This document shows positions 1 through 7,877 of a stretch of DNA of 64,000 nt, piece after piece. The notes beneath the pieces were generated by a model. That model ran no database searches. It was not told the DNA's origin and saw only the letters and a program-made list of their open reading frames with translations. Both the position numbers and the translations under genes were made by a program. Positions within the stretch are counted from its first letter, which is position 1. The number at the start of each line of letters is the position of its first letter. This DNA is from Coriobacteriaceae bacterium (GTDB taxonomy: Bacteria > Actinomycetota > Coriobacteriia > Coriobacteriales > Coriobacteriaceae): assembly GCA_030525945.1 (NCBI GenBank), contig JAUNDT010000002.1:62001-126000 (forward strand). The letters run 5' to 3'.

Positions 1-701
1 AGTGGATGACCTTCGATGAGTCGCTCAAGCCCACGCTCACTACCGAGCCCCTGACTCAGTGGGTCCACGAGCTGGCGGTGAGCAAGCTCGACACCGTCGG
101 TAGCGAGCGCACGTACACGCGCGCGGACGGCAAGAAGATCACGGTGAGCGGCGGCACGTACGGCTGGAACAGCAACGAGGCTGAGCTCGTCAAGCTACTT
201 CAGGATGCCGTGGCGAACAAGAAGGTGGGCGAGGTCGAGATCCCCACCCTGCAGCAGGCGTCCACCTGGACTGCCAAGGGCGAGCGCGACTGGGGCGCGT
301 ACTGCGACATCGACCTTACTGAGCAGCGCGTGCGCTATTACAACGCCGCCGGCGCGCTCGCGTGGGAAAGCGGCTGTGTGACCGGCAACCCCAACGCGGG
401 CGACGCGACGCCCACCGGCGTGTTCATGCTGAACGCCAAGCGTCAAAATGAGATGCTGATCGGCTTTGACGAGAACAAGGACGGCAAGCCCGATTACAAG
501 TCGCCGGTTGCCTACTGGATGCCGTTTGTGGACAATGCGATCGGCCTGCACGATGCGAACTGGCAGCCCATGGAGTACTTCTCCAACCCGCAGGCGTATA
601 CCTGGGCGGGCAGCCACGGCTGCATCAACCTGCCCACCGATAAAGCCGCTGAGCTCTACAACCTCATCCAGGTGGGTGACTGCGTGATCGTCCACGGGTA
701 A
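1..701 (+). CDS. L,D-transpeptidase (YkuD), 5' end outside window
   Basis: This is the 3' part of a cell-wall L,D-transpeptidase, which would cross-link peptidoglycan stems or attach partners outside the membrane. The frame is open from base 3, so the N-terminus, presumably with a membrane anchor, lies before the window; 232 residues are visible. The first ~90 resemble the end of a PG_binding_4 domain. The YkuD domain follows, with PTGVF, IGLHD and the catalytic signature SHGCINLP, whose nucleophile Cys is visible residue 207. All key residues are present, so the enzyme looks active. A hairpin terminator begins 28 bases after the stop, and the next gene converges on it. Confidence 0.9.
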   Translation, partial: WMTFDESLKPTLTTEPLTQWVHELAVSKLDTVGSERTYTRADGKKITVSGGTYGWNSNEAELVKLLQDAVANKKVGEVEIPTLQQASTWTAKGERDWGAYCDIDLTEQRVRYYNAAGALAWESGCVTGNPNAGDATPTGVFMLNAKRQNEMLIGFDENKDGKPDYKSPVAYWMPFVDNAIGLHDANWQPMEYFSNPQAYTWAGSHGCINLPTDKAAELYNLIQVGDCVIVHG

Positions 702-728
702 CGCCGGCCGTACATGCCTGATGTGAAC

Positions 729-770
729 ATGCCGAACAGCTCGTTGCGTGCGGGCTGTTCGGCATTGTTT
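729..770 (+). terminator. Rho-independent terminator after the L,D-transpeptidase gene
   Basis: A perfect 12-bp stem (ATGCCGAACAGC at 729-740 pairing with 754-765) is followed by TGTTT. It lies between two convergent genes and could also serve the minus-strand serine dehydratase gene that ends at 809. Confidence 0.7.
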
Positions 771-808
771 GTATGCGTTTGAAAGGTGCGCTGGATTTCT
801 TGTTGCTG

Positions 809-2560
809 CTAGGAGCACATGCCACAGCGGGCGCAGGCGGAAAGCGCTGTGGGAGCGATGGCGATGCCGCCCTGCGCCGTCTCGCGCAGGGTTGCCGGCA
901 GGGCATGGCCCACGGCGAGCATGGTCGCCGCCATTTCGTCGAACGGTACGAGTGAGCGCACGCCCGACAGCGCGAGCTGCGCGCCGGTGAACGCCGCCGC
1001 GACGCCGATGGCGTTGCGGTTTTGGCACGGAACCTCCACCAGGCCGCCCACGGGGTCGCAGACGAGTCCCAGCAGATTGGCGATGGTGATGGACGCGGCG
1101 TCGAGCGCCTGCTCAGGCGTGCCGCCGTGCATCTGTACGAGCGCTGCGGCGGCCATAGCGGCAGCCGAGCCGACCTCGGCCTGACAGCCGCCCTCGGCTC
1201 CCGCCACACATGCCGAGGTGGAGAGGATGAGTCCCACGGCTGCGGCGCAGTAGAGGGCTTCTTCGAGCATGGCGTCCTTGGCGCTGGCTCCATGGGGGTC
1301 GCAGGCGCGCGGGTCGTCTGATGAGGAATCGCGTGCGGTATCCGTTCCGTCGGCGCTGAGGGGATTCGCTGCGGCGCCGCCTGACGCGGCTTGGCCAACA
1401 GCGGTCTGCGCCTCGCCACATGCCCGCGCGTCAAGCGCATCGCCGACGGCGAGCACGCACCCAGGGACAACGCCTGCGGACCCCGCTGTGGGTGCGGCGA
1501 CGATCACGCCCATGGTTGCCGAGCGCTCGAGCACGGCCATAGCGCGGGCGACGGCCTCGGACTGCACGGCTCCGAGCAGCGTGGCCGAGAGCGCGTTTCG
1601 CGCCTGGTCGACGGCGCGCGCCTCGCCGTTGAGGAAGCCGCCGAGCGAGCGCTGCGGATGGGCGAGGGGCTCCGTGGTCTCCTCGCGCATGACCTCGATC
1701 ACACGGCGCATCAGCGCACGGGCACGTTCAGCACCGACCATCTGCTCCTCGCGCTCGCGCATGACAGCGCCGATGCTCGCGCCGCGTTCGCGGCAGGCGT
1801 CGAGCAGCTGGGCGGCATCGTCGAACAGGTCGGGGGTCGAAACACCCGGGCCGAGCGCCGCGGCAGAGCCCGGCAGTTCGATGAAGGTGGCATAGGTCAC
1901 CAGGTCGAGCGCGCGCACGGCCGGCAGCACGGCGCGGTCGGGGGCGCCGTCGGTCTCGAACACCGAGTACGCGGTACCGCCCGCCTCCGTTCGGTACGTG
2001 CGGCAAAAGGCGATGTTCATTCGCGCTTGGGCGAGCGCTCCGGTGAGCGCTGCGAGCGCACCCGGCGCATCGCGGTGCGCAACGAACAGGGTGGTGTAGA
2101 GCCCCGAGATTTCAACGGCCACGCCGTTAATAGCGCTGATGCGCATCTTGCCGCCGCCCAGGCTCTCGCCGCGCACGTCGGTTGCGGTGCCCGCAGCGCT
2201 CTCGAGGTGGATATCGACGGTGTTCGGATGAATGGAGGGGTCATCCCCACCGATCTCGAAGGCGAAGTTAAGGCCCGCCTCGTGCGCGAGCGAAAAGGCA
2301 TCGCGAATGCGCTCGTCATCGGTGTCCAGCCCCAGCACACCCGCCACAAGCGCGCGGTCGGTGCCGTGGCCGCGGTAGGTGTGCGCGAAGCTGTTCCACA
2401 AGGTGAACGTGACGCTGGAAACGACGCCCTCCACGAGCGTCGCCGCAACGCGCGCGCATCGCAGTGCCCCCGCCGTATGCGAGGACGAGGGCCCCACCAT
2501 AACGGGCCCCAGGATCTCAAACGCCGAGGTAGTGGCAAACGACTGCGGTACTGCGCTCAT
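809..2560 (-). CDS. sdaA: L-serine ammonia-lyase (serine dehydratase), single-chain iron-sulfur type
   Basis: This enzyme deaminates L-serine to pyruvate and ammonia using a [4Fe-4S] cluster. The 583-residue chain has the beta domain first (ILGPVMVGPSSSHTAG, then an ACT-like region) and the alpha domain after it, with CDPVGGLVEVPCQNRN carrying cluster cysteines and further Cys near the C-terminus (CARCGMCS). The ATG at 2560 was chosen because GGAGG precedes it; an in-frame extension to 2650 would run through a palindrome. About 35 residues rich in Ser, Asp and Ala (bases ~1285-1400) interrupt the alpha domain; this is unlike the usual family sequence and resembles insertions in PriA, Fmt and RsmB nearby. 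A possible promoter is TTGACA at 2664-2669 with TGTAAC inside the adjacent hairpin stem. Confidence 0.9.
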   Translation of the reverse strand: MSAVPQSFATTSAFEILGPVMVGPSSSHTAGALRCARVAATLVEGVVSSVTFTLWNSFAHTYRGHGTDRALVAGVLGLDTDDERIRDAFSLAHEAGLNFAFEIGGDDPSIHPNTVDIHLESAAGTATDVRGESLGGGKMRISAINGVAVEISGLYTTLFVAHRDAPGALAALTGALAQARMNIAFCRTYRTEAGGTAYSVFETDGAPDRAVLPAVRALDLVTYATFIELPGSAAALGPGVSTPDLFDDAAQLLDACRERGASIGAVMREREEQMVGAERARALMRRVIEVMREETTEPLAHPQRSLGGFLNGEARAVDQARNALSATLLGAVQSEAVARAMAVLERSATMGVIVAAPTAGSAGVVPGCVLAVGDALDARACGEAQTAVGQAASGGAAANPLSADGTDTARDSSSDDPRACDPHGASAKDAMLEEALYCAAAVGLILSTSACVAGAEGGCQAEVGSAAAMAAAALVQMHGGTPEQALDAASITIANLLGLVCDPVGGLVEVPCQNRNAIGVAAAFTGAQLALSGVRSLVPFDEMAATMLAVGHALPATLRETAQGGIAIAPTALSACARCGMCS

Positions 2561-2578
2561 GGCTCCTCCAACCCGGTC

Positions 2579-2658
2579 GGGCGCGCTTGGGGTGTAACCC
2601 CCGCGCTCAGCTTCGCTGCGCTCAGAAGTCGCGCGGGAGTTACACCCCAAGCGCGCCC
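2579..2658 (-). repeat. Long intergenic hairpin, GAAGC-loop family (copy 1)
   Basis: A 20-bp perfect outer stem (2579-2598 with 2639-2658) is followed by a 7-bp inner stem CCCGCGC/GCGCGGG and a 24-nt loop at 2607-2630. Read on the minus strand the loop contains CTTCTGAGCGCAGCGAAGC. It sits just upstream of the serine dehydratase ribosome binding site and is paired with copy 2 in opposite orientation. Confidence 0.85.
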
Positions 2659-2768
2659 TACGCTGTCAAAGCCGGAAACACAACAAAAAGAAATACTACG
2701 AAGCGAATGGCCGTGCGGTCTGCACCGCGGCGACCTCGCCCGCCCGATGGCACGAGCGGATAAACGTA

Positions 2769-2846
2769 GGGGCGCCCGCCGTATGTCCGCTGAGCGACTT
2801 CTGAACGAAGTGAAGCTGAGCGAAGGGGACATACGGCGGGCGCCCC
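2769..2846 (+). repeat. Long intergenic hairpin, GAAGC-loop family (copy 2)
   Basis: A 20-bp perfect stem (2769-2788 with 2827-2846) encloses 7-nt flanks and a 24-nt loop at 2796-2819 that matches the loop of copy 1 at 21 of 24 positions, although the stems are unrelated. It lies 11 bases beyond the gltX stop codon, so it may act in 3'-end formation of the gltX message. Confidence 0.85.
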
Positions 2847-2857
2847 GGTCGAGCGGT

Positions 2858-4339
2858 TTAGCCGGCCATCGGGCGGGCGCGGTCGATGCGGGCGAGGCAG
2901 TCGTCGCGGCCGATGAGCGCCATGGTCTCGCCCAGCGGGGGGCTCACCATGTTGCCGCATTCGGCCACGCGAACGGCGCCGAATACCAGGCGCTTCTTAA
3001 CGTCGAGCGCCTCAGGCAGCGGCTCGAGCGCCGCATCGATGCTCTCGGGTGTCCATGCGTCCTCGCTAAGCGCCTCAAGCGCCGTGCGGGCGGCGTCGAG
3101 GACGGCGCCCAGGCCCTCCTTGGCAAGGCCCTTGGCAACCGACTTCTCGTCATACGCAAGGGTCTCGGCCGTGGCGAACACCGGGGCGGCCACGGCGGCG
3201 GCGTCGGCGGGCATCTTGGTGCGCGGGCGCACGATGGCGGCGAGTGCGTCGACCCACGCCTCGTCGGCCTCAAAGCCCTCGTCGATCATGTCGGCCTCGA
3301 GCAGCTCGGGCAGCATGATCTGGTCGGCGAAGTCGGCGTCGGACATGGCGTTGATGTACTCGGCGTTCATCCAGTCGAGCTTCTTGGGGTCGAAGGTCGC
3401 CGGGTTCTTGGAGATGCGGTCCAGGCTGAACTTGCTGGCCAGCACGTCGCGCGGGATGACGGTGGTCTCGCCGTCGAGCGACCAGCCGAGCAGCGCCAGG
3501 TAGTTCACGAAGGCGTCGGACAAGTAACCGGCGTCACGGTACTCCTCCACGGAGGTCGCGCCGTGGCGCTTGGAGAGCTTCTTGCCGTCGGCGCCCAAAA
3601 TCATGGAAATGTGCGCGAACGTGGGCACGGGCGCGCCGAGAGCCTCGTACACCATGACCTGGCGCGGGGTGTTGGAGAGGTGGTCGTCGCCGCGGATGAC
3701 GTGGGTGATGCGCATGGCGGCGTCGTCCACCACGGTGGCGAAATTGTAGGTGGGGGTGCCGTCGGAGCGGAAGATCACGAAGTCGTCGAGCTCCTTGGCG
3801 TCAAAGGTCACCTCGCCGTGGACGGCGTCGTTGATGACCACGTTGCCGCGGTCAGCCGGGACCTTGATGCGCAGCACGTAGGGCTCGCCGGCGTCGATGC
3901 GGGCCTGGGCCTCCTCGCGGGAGAGGCCGCGGCAGCGGCGCTGATAACCCTGGAAGGGGTCCTTGCGGGCCTGGGCGGCCTCACGGTCGGCGGCCAGCTG
4001 CTCGGGGGTGCAGAAGCAGGGGTATGCCGTGCCCTCGTCCCACATCTTCTGCGCCGCGGCCTTGTACATGTCCAGGCGCTCGGTCTGGGAGTAGGGGCCA
4101 AAGTCGCCGCCAACCTCGGGGCCTTCGTCCCAATCGAGGCCGAGCCAGCGCATGGCGCGCAGGATGATCTGCGTGTTCTCGTCCGTCGAGCGGGTGGGGT
4201 CGGTGTCGTCGATGCGCAGGATGAAATCGCCGCCGTTGGCGCGGGCGAAGGCCCAGTTGTAAATGGCGGTGCGAGCGCCGCCGATGTGCAGCTTGCCAGT
4301 GGGCGAGGGCGCAAAACGAACGCGGACGTTGTCGCTCAT
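2858..4339 (-). CDS. gltX: Glutamate--tRNA ligase
   Basis: This class I aminoacyl-tRNA synthetase charges tRNA-Glu in the cytoplasm. The 493 residues match the normal bacterial length. The HIGH-type motif is at PSPTGKLHIGGART (residues ~10-23) and the KMSKS-type motif at KKLSKRHG; the C-terminal helical anticodon-binding half is complete. The ATG at 4339 has AAGGAG at the expected distance. A perfect TATAAT lies 37 bases upstream. Since no amidotransferase genes are in view, the sequence does not show whether it also mischarges tRNA-Gln. Confidence 0.96.
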   Translation of the reverse strand: MSDNVRVRFAPSPTGKLHIGGARTAIYNWAFARANGGDFILRIDDTDPTRSTDENTQIILRAMRWLGLDWDEGPEVGGDFGPYSQTERLDMYKAAAQKMWDEGTAYPCFCTPEQLAADREAAQARKDPFQGYQRRCRGLSREEAQARIDAGEPYVLRIKVPADRGNVVINDAVHGEVTFDAKELDDFVIFRSDGTPTYNFATVVDDAAMRITHVIRGDDHLSNTPRQVMVYEALGAPVPTFAHISMILGADGKKLSKRHGATSVEEYRDAGYLSDAFVNYLALLGWSLDGETTVIPRDVLASKFSLDRISKNPATFDPKKLDWMNAEYINAMSDADFADQIMLPELLEADMIDEGFEADEAWVDALAAIVRPRTKMPADAAAVAAPVFATAETLAYDEKSVAKGLAKEGLGAVLDAARTALEALSEDAWTPESIDAALEPLPEALDVKKRLVFGAVRVAECGNMVSPPLGETMALIGRDDCLARIDRARPMAG

Positions 4340-4375
4340 GTGTGCTCCTTGGAGTCGATGTAGTCAATCTTTCCC

Positions 4376-4381
4376 ATTATA
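4376..4381 (-). promoter_or_regulatory. -10 element for gltX
   Basis: The minus strand reads TATAAT here, 37 bases before the gltX start. No good -35 box is visible at 16-18 bases, so only the -10 element is called. Confidence 0.4.
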
Positions 4382-4605
4382 GGACATGCGCATGAGCGCG
4401 CCGTCGCAAGCCGCGCATTGCACGGAGAAGCCGTGTTGGATTGGGTTGGGCCGGCACTTGACCACGCGGCAAGGCGCATGCCAGTAGTGTTCTGAAAGAT
4501 GCGGCAGCCCAAGCGTTGGAGACCTTGGTGAGTGCTAGACTGACCGAACCGTTGCACGCGAGGTGTGCCCATCGCCCTCATCCATATAGGAAGGGGGTGG
4601 TCGTT

Positions 4606-4668
4606 TTGTCCGAAGCGATTTTGCTTTTGGCACTCGTCACCGTTTTGGTGATTGTCGCCAAGTCGTAA
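4606..4668 (+). CDS. Possible holin-like type I toxin peptide
   Basis: A 20-residue ORF (MSEAILLLALVTVLVIVAKS) starts with TTG behind AGGGGGTGGTC, which is close to the full anti-Shine-Dalgarno complement; an in-frame GTG at 4597 would give 23 residues. The peptide is a single hydrophobic helix with a Ser-Glu head and a Lys-Ser tail, the layout of small Hol_Tox/Fst-like membrane toxins known from Gram-positive bacteria. A -10-like TAGACT is at 4536-4541. The downstream hairpin has its T-run on the opposite strand, as expected for an antisense antitoxin RNA ending inside the toxin 3' region. The function is inferred from layout only; the peptide is too short for firm homology. Confidence 0.4.
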   Translation: MSEAILLLALVTVLVIVAKS

Positions 4669-4675
4669 TCGATAT

Positions 4676-4790
4676 AAAACGACTCCGGGTCGCCCTGGCA
4701 GACAATCCGGAGTCCAAGGTGTGAAGTGCTTGCTTCCCACTCCGCTTTAGTTCCTGCTTAAAAAGAGGGTGAGCCTTGCGTGCTTCGGTT
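4676..4790 (-). ncRNA. Possible antisense RNA to the small toxin ORF
   Basis: On the minus strand an extended -10 (TGCTACCAT, at 4794-4802 of the plus strand) could start an RNA of about 115 nt ending at a hairpin (GACTCCGG...CCGGAGTC type, 4681-4714) followed by GTTTT. The RNA would overlap the 3' untranslated part of the toxin message. This is inferred from position alone. Confidence 0.25.
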
Positions 4791-4936
4791 TTATGGTAGC
4801 ACAAATAATAATGCGGCGTTACGGTGTGCATTGGGCGCGCGGCGCGGCACGGTCCGTGCGGCGCGGTACAATCTATCAGCTACGAGCTCGGCGGAATGGT
4901 AACGGTCGCCGAGCGCTTTGTTTGAAAGGGGCTTGC

Positions 4937-6235
<1,299 letters not shown>

Positions 6236-6286
6236 CTTCCACGGGACTTGCGTGCTGCTCCCACCGCAAAACGTAGCGCTAATTGC

Positions 6287-6324
6287 AAGGGCTGCTCGGA
6301 TTCAAATTCCGAGCAGCCCTTTTC
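6287..6324 (+). terminator. Rho-independent terminator of metK
   Basis: A perfect 14-bp stem (AAGGGCTGCTCGGA paired with its complement, loop TTCAAAT) is followed by TTCTC. It lies about 50 bases after the metK stop. Confidence 0.8.
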
Positions 6325-6368
6325 TCATACTTTTAAACCCTGTAAAACCGTTGATTTATGGCTATATA

Positions 6369-6418
6369 AATTGTGCAAAACCGTAAACATGATCTAATAT
6401 AGATTGTGCAAAAGCGTA
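6369..6418 (+). promoter_or_regulatory. Promoter flanked by two direct repeats, upstream of the DUF4143 ATPase
   Basis: The sequence ATTGTGCAAAACCGTA (6369-6384) recurs as ATTGTGCAAAAGCGTA (6403-6418) with a period of 34 bases. TTGTGC at 6371-6376 and TAATAT at 6395-6400, 18 bases apart, would form a promoter overlapping the first copy, with the start point inside the second. Two repeats bracketing a promoter suggest operator sites for an unidentified regulator. Confidence 0.4.
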
Positions 6419-6444
6419 CATATCAACGTGAATGGCGACATGAT

Positions 6445-7809
6445 ATGCTCAGAAGAAGCGTGACCGATAAGTTTGATGAATGGAAGGCCTCCGGATCGGG
6501 AAAGGCGCTGTTCGTCATGGGCGCACGGCAAATCGGCAAAAGCTTTGCCATCAGGGCTTTTGGCGTGTCTCGGTACCGTGTCTTTGTTGAGATCAATCTT
6601 CTTCAGGATGACTCGGCACGCAGGGCGCTTTTGGAAGCGACCGATGCCGCTGAGTTTATAAGGCGCGTTTCGATTATCTCCGGAATCAAACTGGTTCCTG
6701 GAGAGACCCTGGTGTTCATCGATGAGGTGCAAGAAGCGCCTGACATCATGACCATGTCCAAGTTCCTTGTCGAGGATGCTCGTTTTGATTGGGCGTTTTC
6801 CGGCTCGATGCTCGGGACGGAGTTCAAGGGGATTCGGTCGTATCCCGTTGGGTATGTGCATGAGATTGTCATGCGCCCGTTGAGTTTCGAGGAGTTTTGC
6901 TGGGCAATCGGAATCTCCTCAGAAGCTATGGACGAAATTAGAGAGGCGTGTATTCTGGAGCATCCGCTTCCCGAATACCTGCACGCCGCCATGTTGCAGA
7001 ACTTTCGAACATATCTTGTGGTTGGCGGCATGCCCGAGGTCGTACAGGGCTTTCTTGATTCGGCAGGCGATCTTGTCGGAATACGCTCAATGCAAGATGA
7101 GCTCAATAAACAGTATCGAAGAGACATCTCTAAATATGCTGCGGGTCGATCCCTGCACGTCCAGGCGATCTTCGATCAGCTTCCACTTCAACTTGAGGGC
7201 GCAAAGCGCAAGTTCATTATGTCGTCTATTGATCAGGATGCTCGGTTTAAGAAATACGAGCGTGATTTCGTCTGGCTTGAACGCGCGGGGGTTGCCCTCA
7301 AGGTCGATCGTGTGAGCGAGCCGAAGTCGCCGTTGCTTGGTACGGCCGACCAATCGCAGTTCAAGCTTTATCAATCGGATACAGGCATGCTTATCGCGCG
7401 CTATCCGTCAATGCTTGCCCGCGCGGTCTATCTTGATGATAAGCACCCCAATCTTGGCGGCATCTATGAGAATGCGGTCGCTCAGGAGCTGGCGGCGCAA
7501 GGACATGATCTTTACTACTATATGACCAAGAGCCGAGGCGAGGTGGATTTCGTGGTTGACGCCCCGGACGGCTCCGCTGTCGCTCTTGAGGTTAAATCGG
7601 GTGCGTACTACCACTCCCATGCCGCGCTCGACAACCTTCTTGCAGCGGAGGGTTACGGTGCGCGTCTGGGCATCGTTTTGTCTCGAGGTAACGTCGAACG
7701 TGATGGCAAGGTTTTGTATCTGCCCCTGTACGCCATGTTTTGTCTTCCGACATTTTTAGATGGTGACGTCGCTGCGAAGGGGTTTCGACTAGAGGTCGCT
7801 CGCGTGTAG
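6445..7809 (+). CDS. AAA-type ATPase with DUF4143 C-terminal domain
   Basis: This is a 454-residue member of the ATPase family whose N-terminal AAA domain (Walker A-like GARQIGKS, Walker B LVFIDEVQ) is joined to a DUF4143 domain with a nuclease-like EVDFVVD...ALEVKSG core of PD-(D/E)xK type. The biological role of the family is unsettled; it is common in gut anaerobes and often treated as mobile or defence-associated. I place the start at ATG 6445 because the family typically begins at this point, although no good ribosome binding site is visible; GTG 6406 would add 13 residues and might be leaderless. The DNA is clearly AT-richer than its neighbours, and the gene stands alone between metK and priA, consistent with acquisition by transfer. 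Confidence 0.85.
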   Translation: MLRRSVTDKFDEWKASGSGKALFVMGARQIGKSFAIRAFGVSRYRVFVEINLLQDDSARRALLEATDAAEFIRRVSIISGIKLVPGETLVFIDEVQEAPDIMTMSKFLVEDARFDWAFSGSMLGTEFKGIRSYPVGYVHEIVMRPLSFEEFCWAIGISSEAMDEIREACILEHPLPEYLHAAMLQNFRTYLVVGGMPEVVQGFLDSAGDLVGIRSMQDELNKQYRRDISKYAAGRSLHVQAIFDQLPLQLEGAKRKFIMSSIDQDARFKKYERDFVWLERAGVALKVDRVSEPKSPLLGTADQSQFKLYQSDTGMLIARYPSMLARAVYLDDKHPNLGGIYENAVAQELAAQGHDLYYYMTKSRGEVDFVVDAPDGSAVALEVKSGAYYHSHAALDNLLAAEGYGARLGIVLSRGNVERDGKVLYLPLYAMFCLPTFLDGDVAAKGFRLEVARV

Positions 7810-7877
7810 ATTGGCGCCCGCCCGAGTGCTTGGGCGGACAATGATCTTTTATGTAGGATTTGAAGGCGGGAGGGCAC

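Noticed and set aside
1391-4363. A 990-codon open frame on the plus strand opposite the serine dehydratase and gltX genes
   Set aside because: It is the GC-rich antisense shadow of two well-supported minus-strand genes and has no recognisable domain.
4340-4936. SAM riboswitch in the metK leader
   Set aside because: I could not find the kink-turn, conserved core or a terminator/antiterminator pair; the long leader is better explained by the small toxin-like locus.
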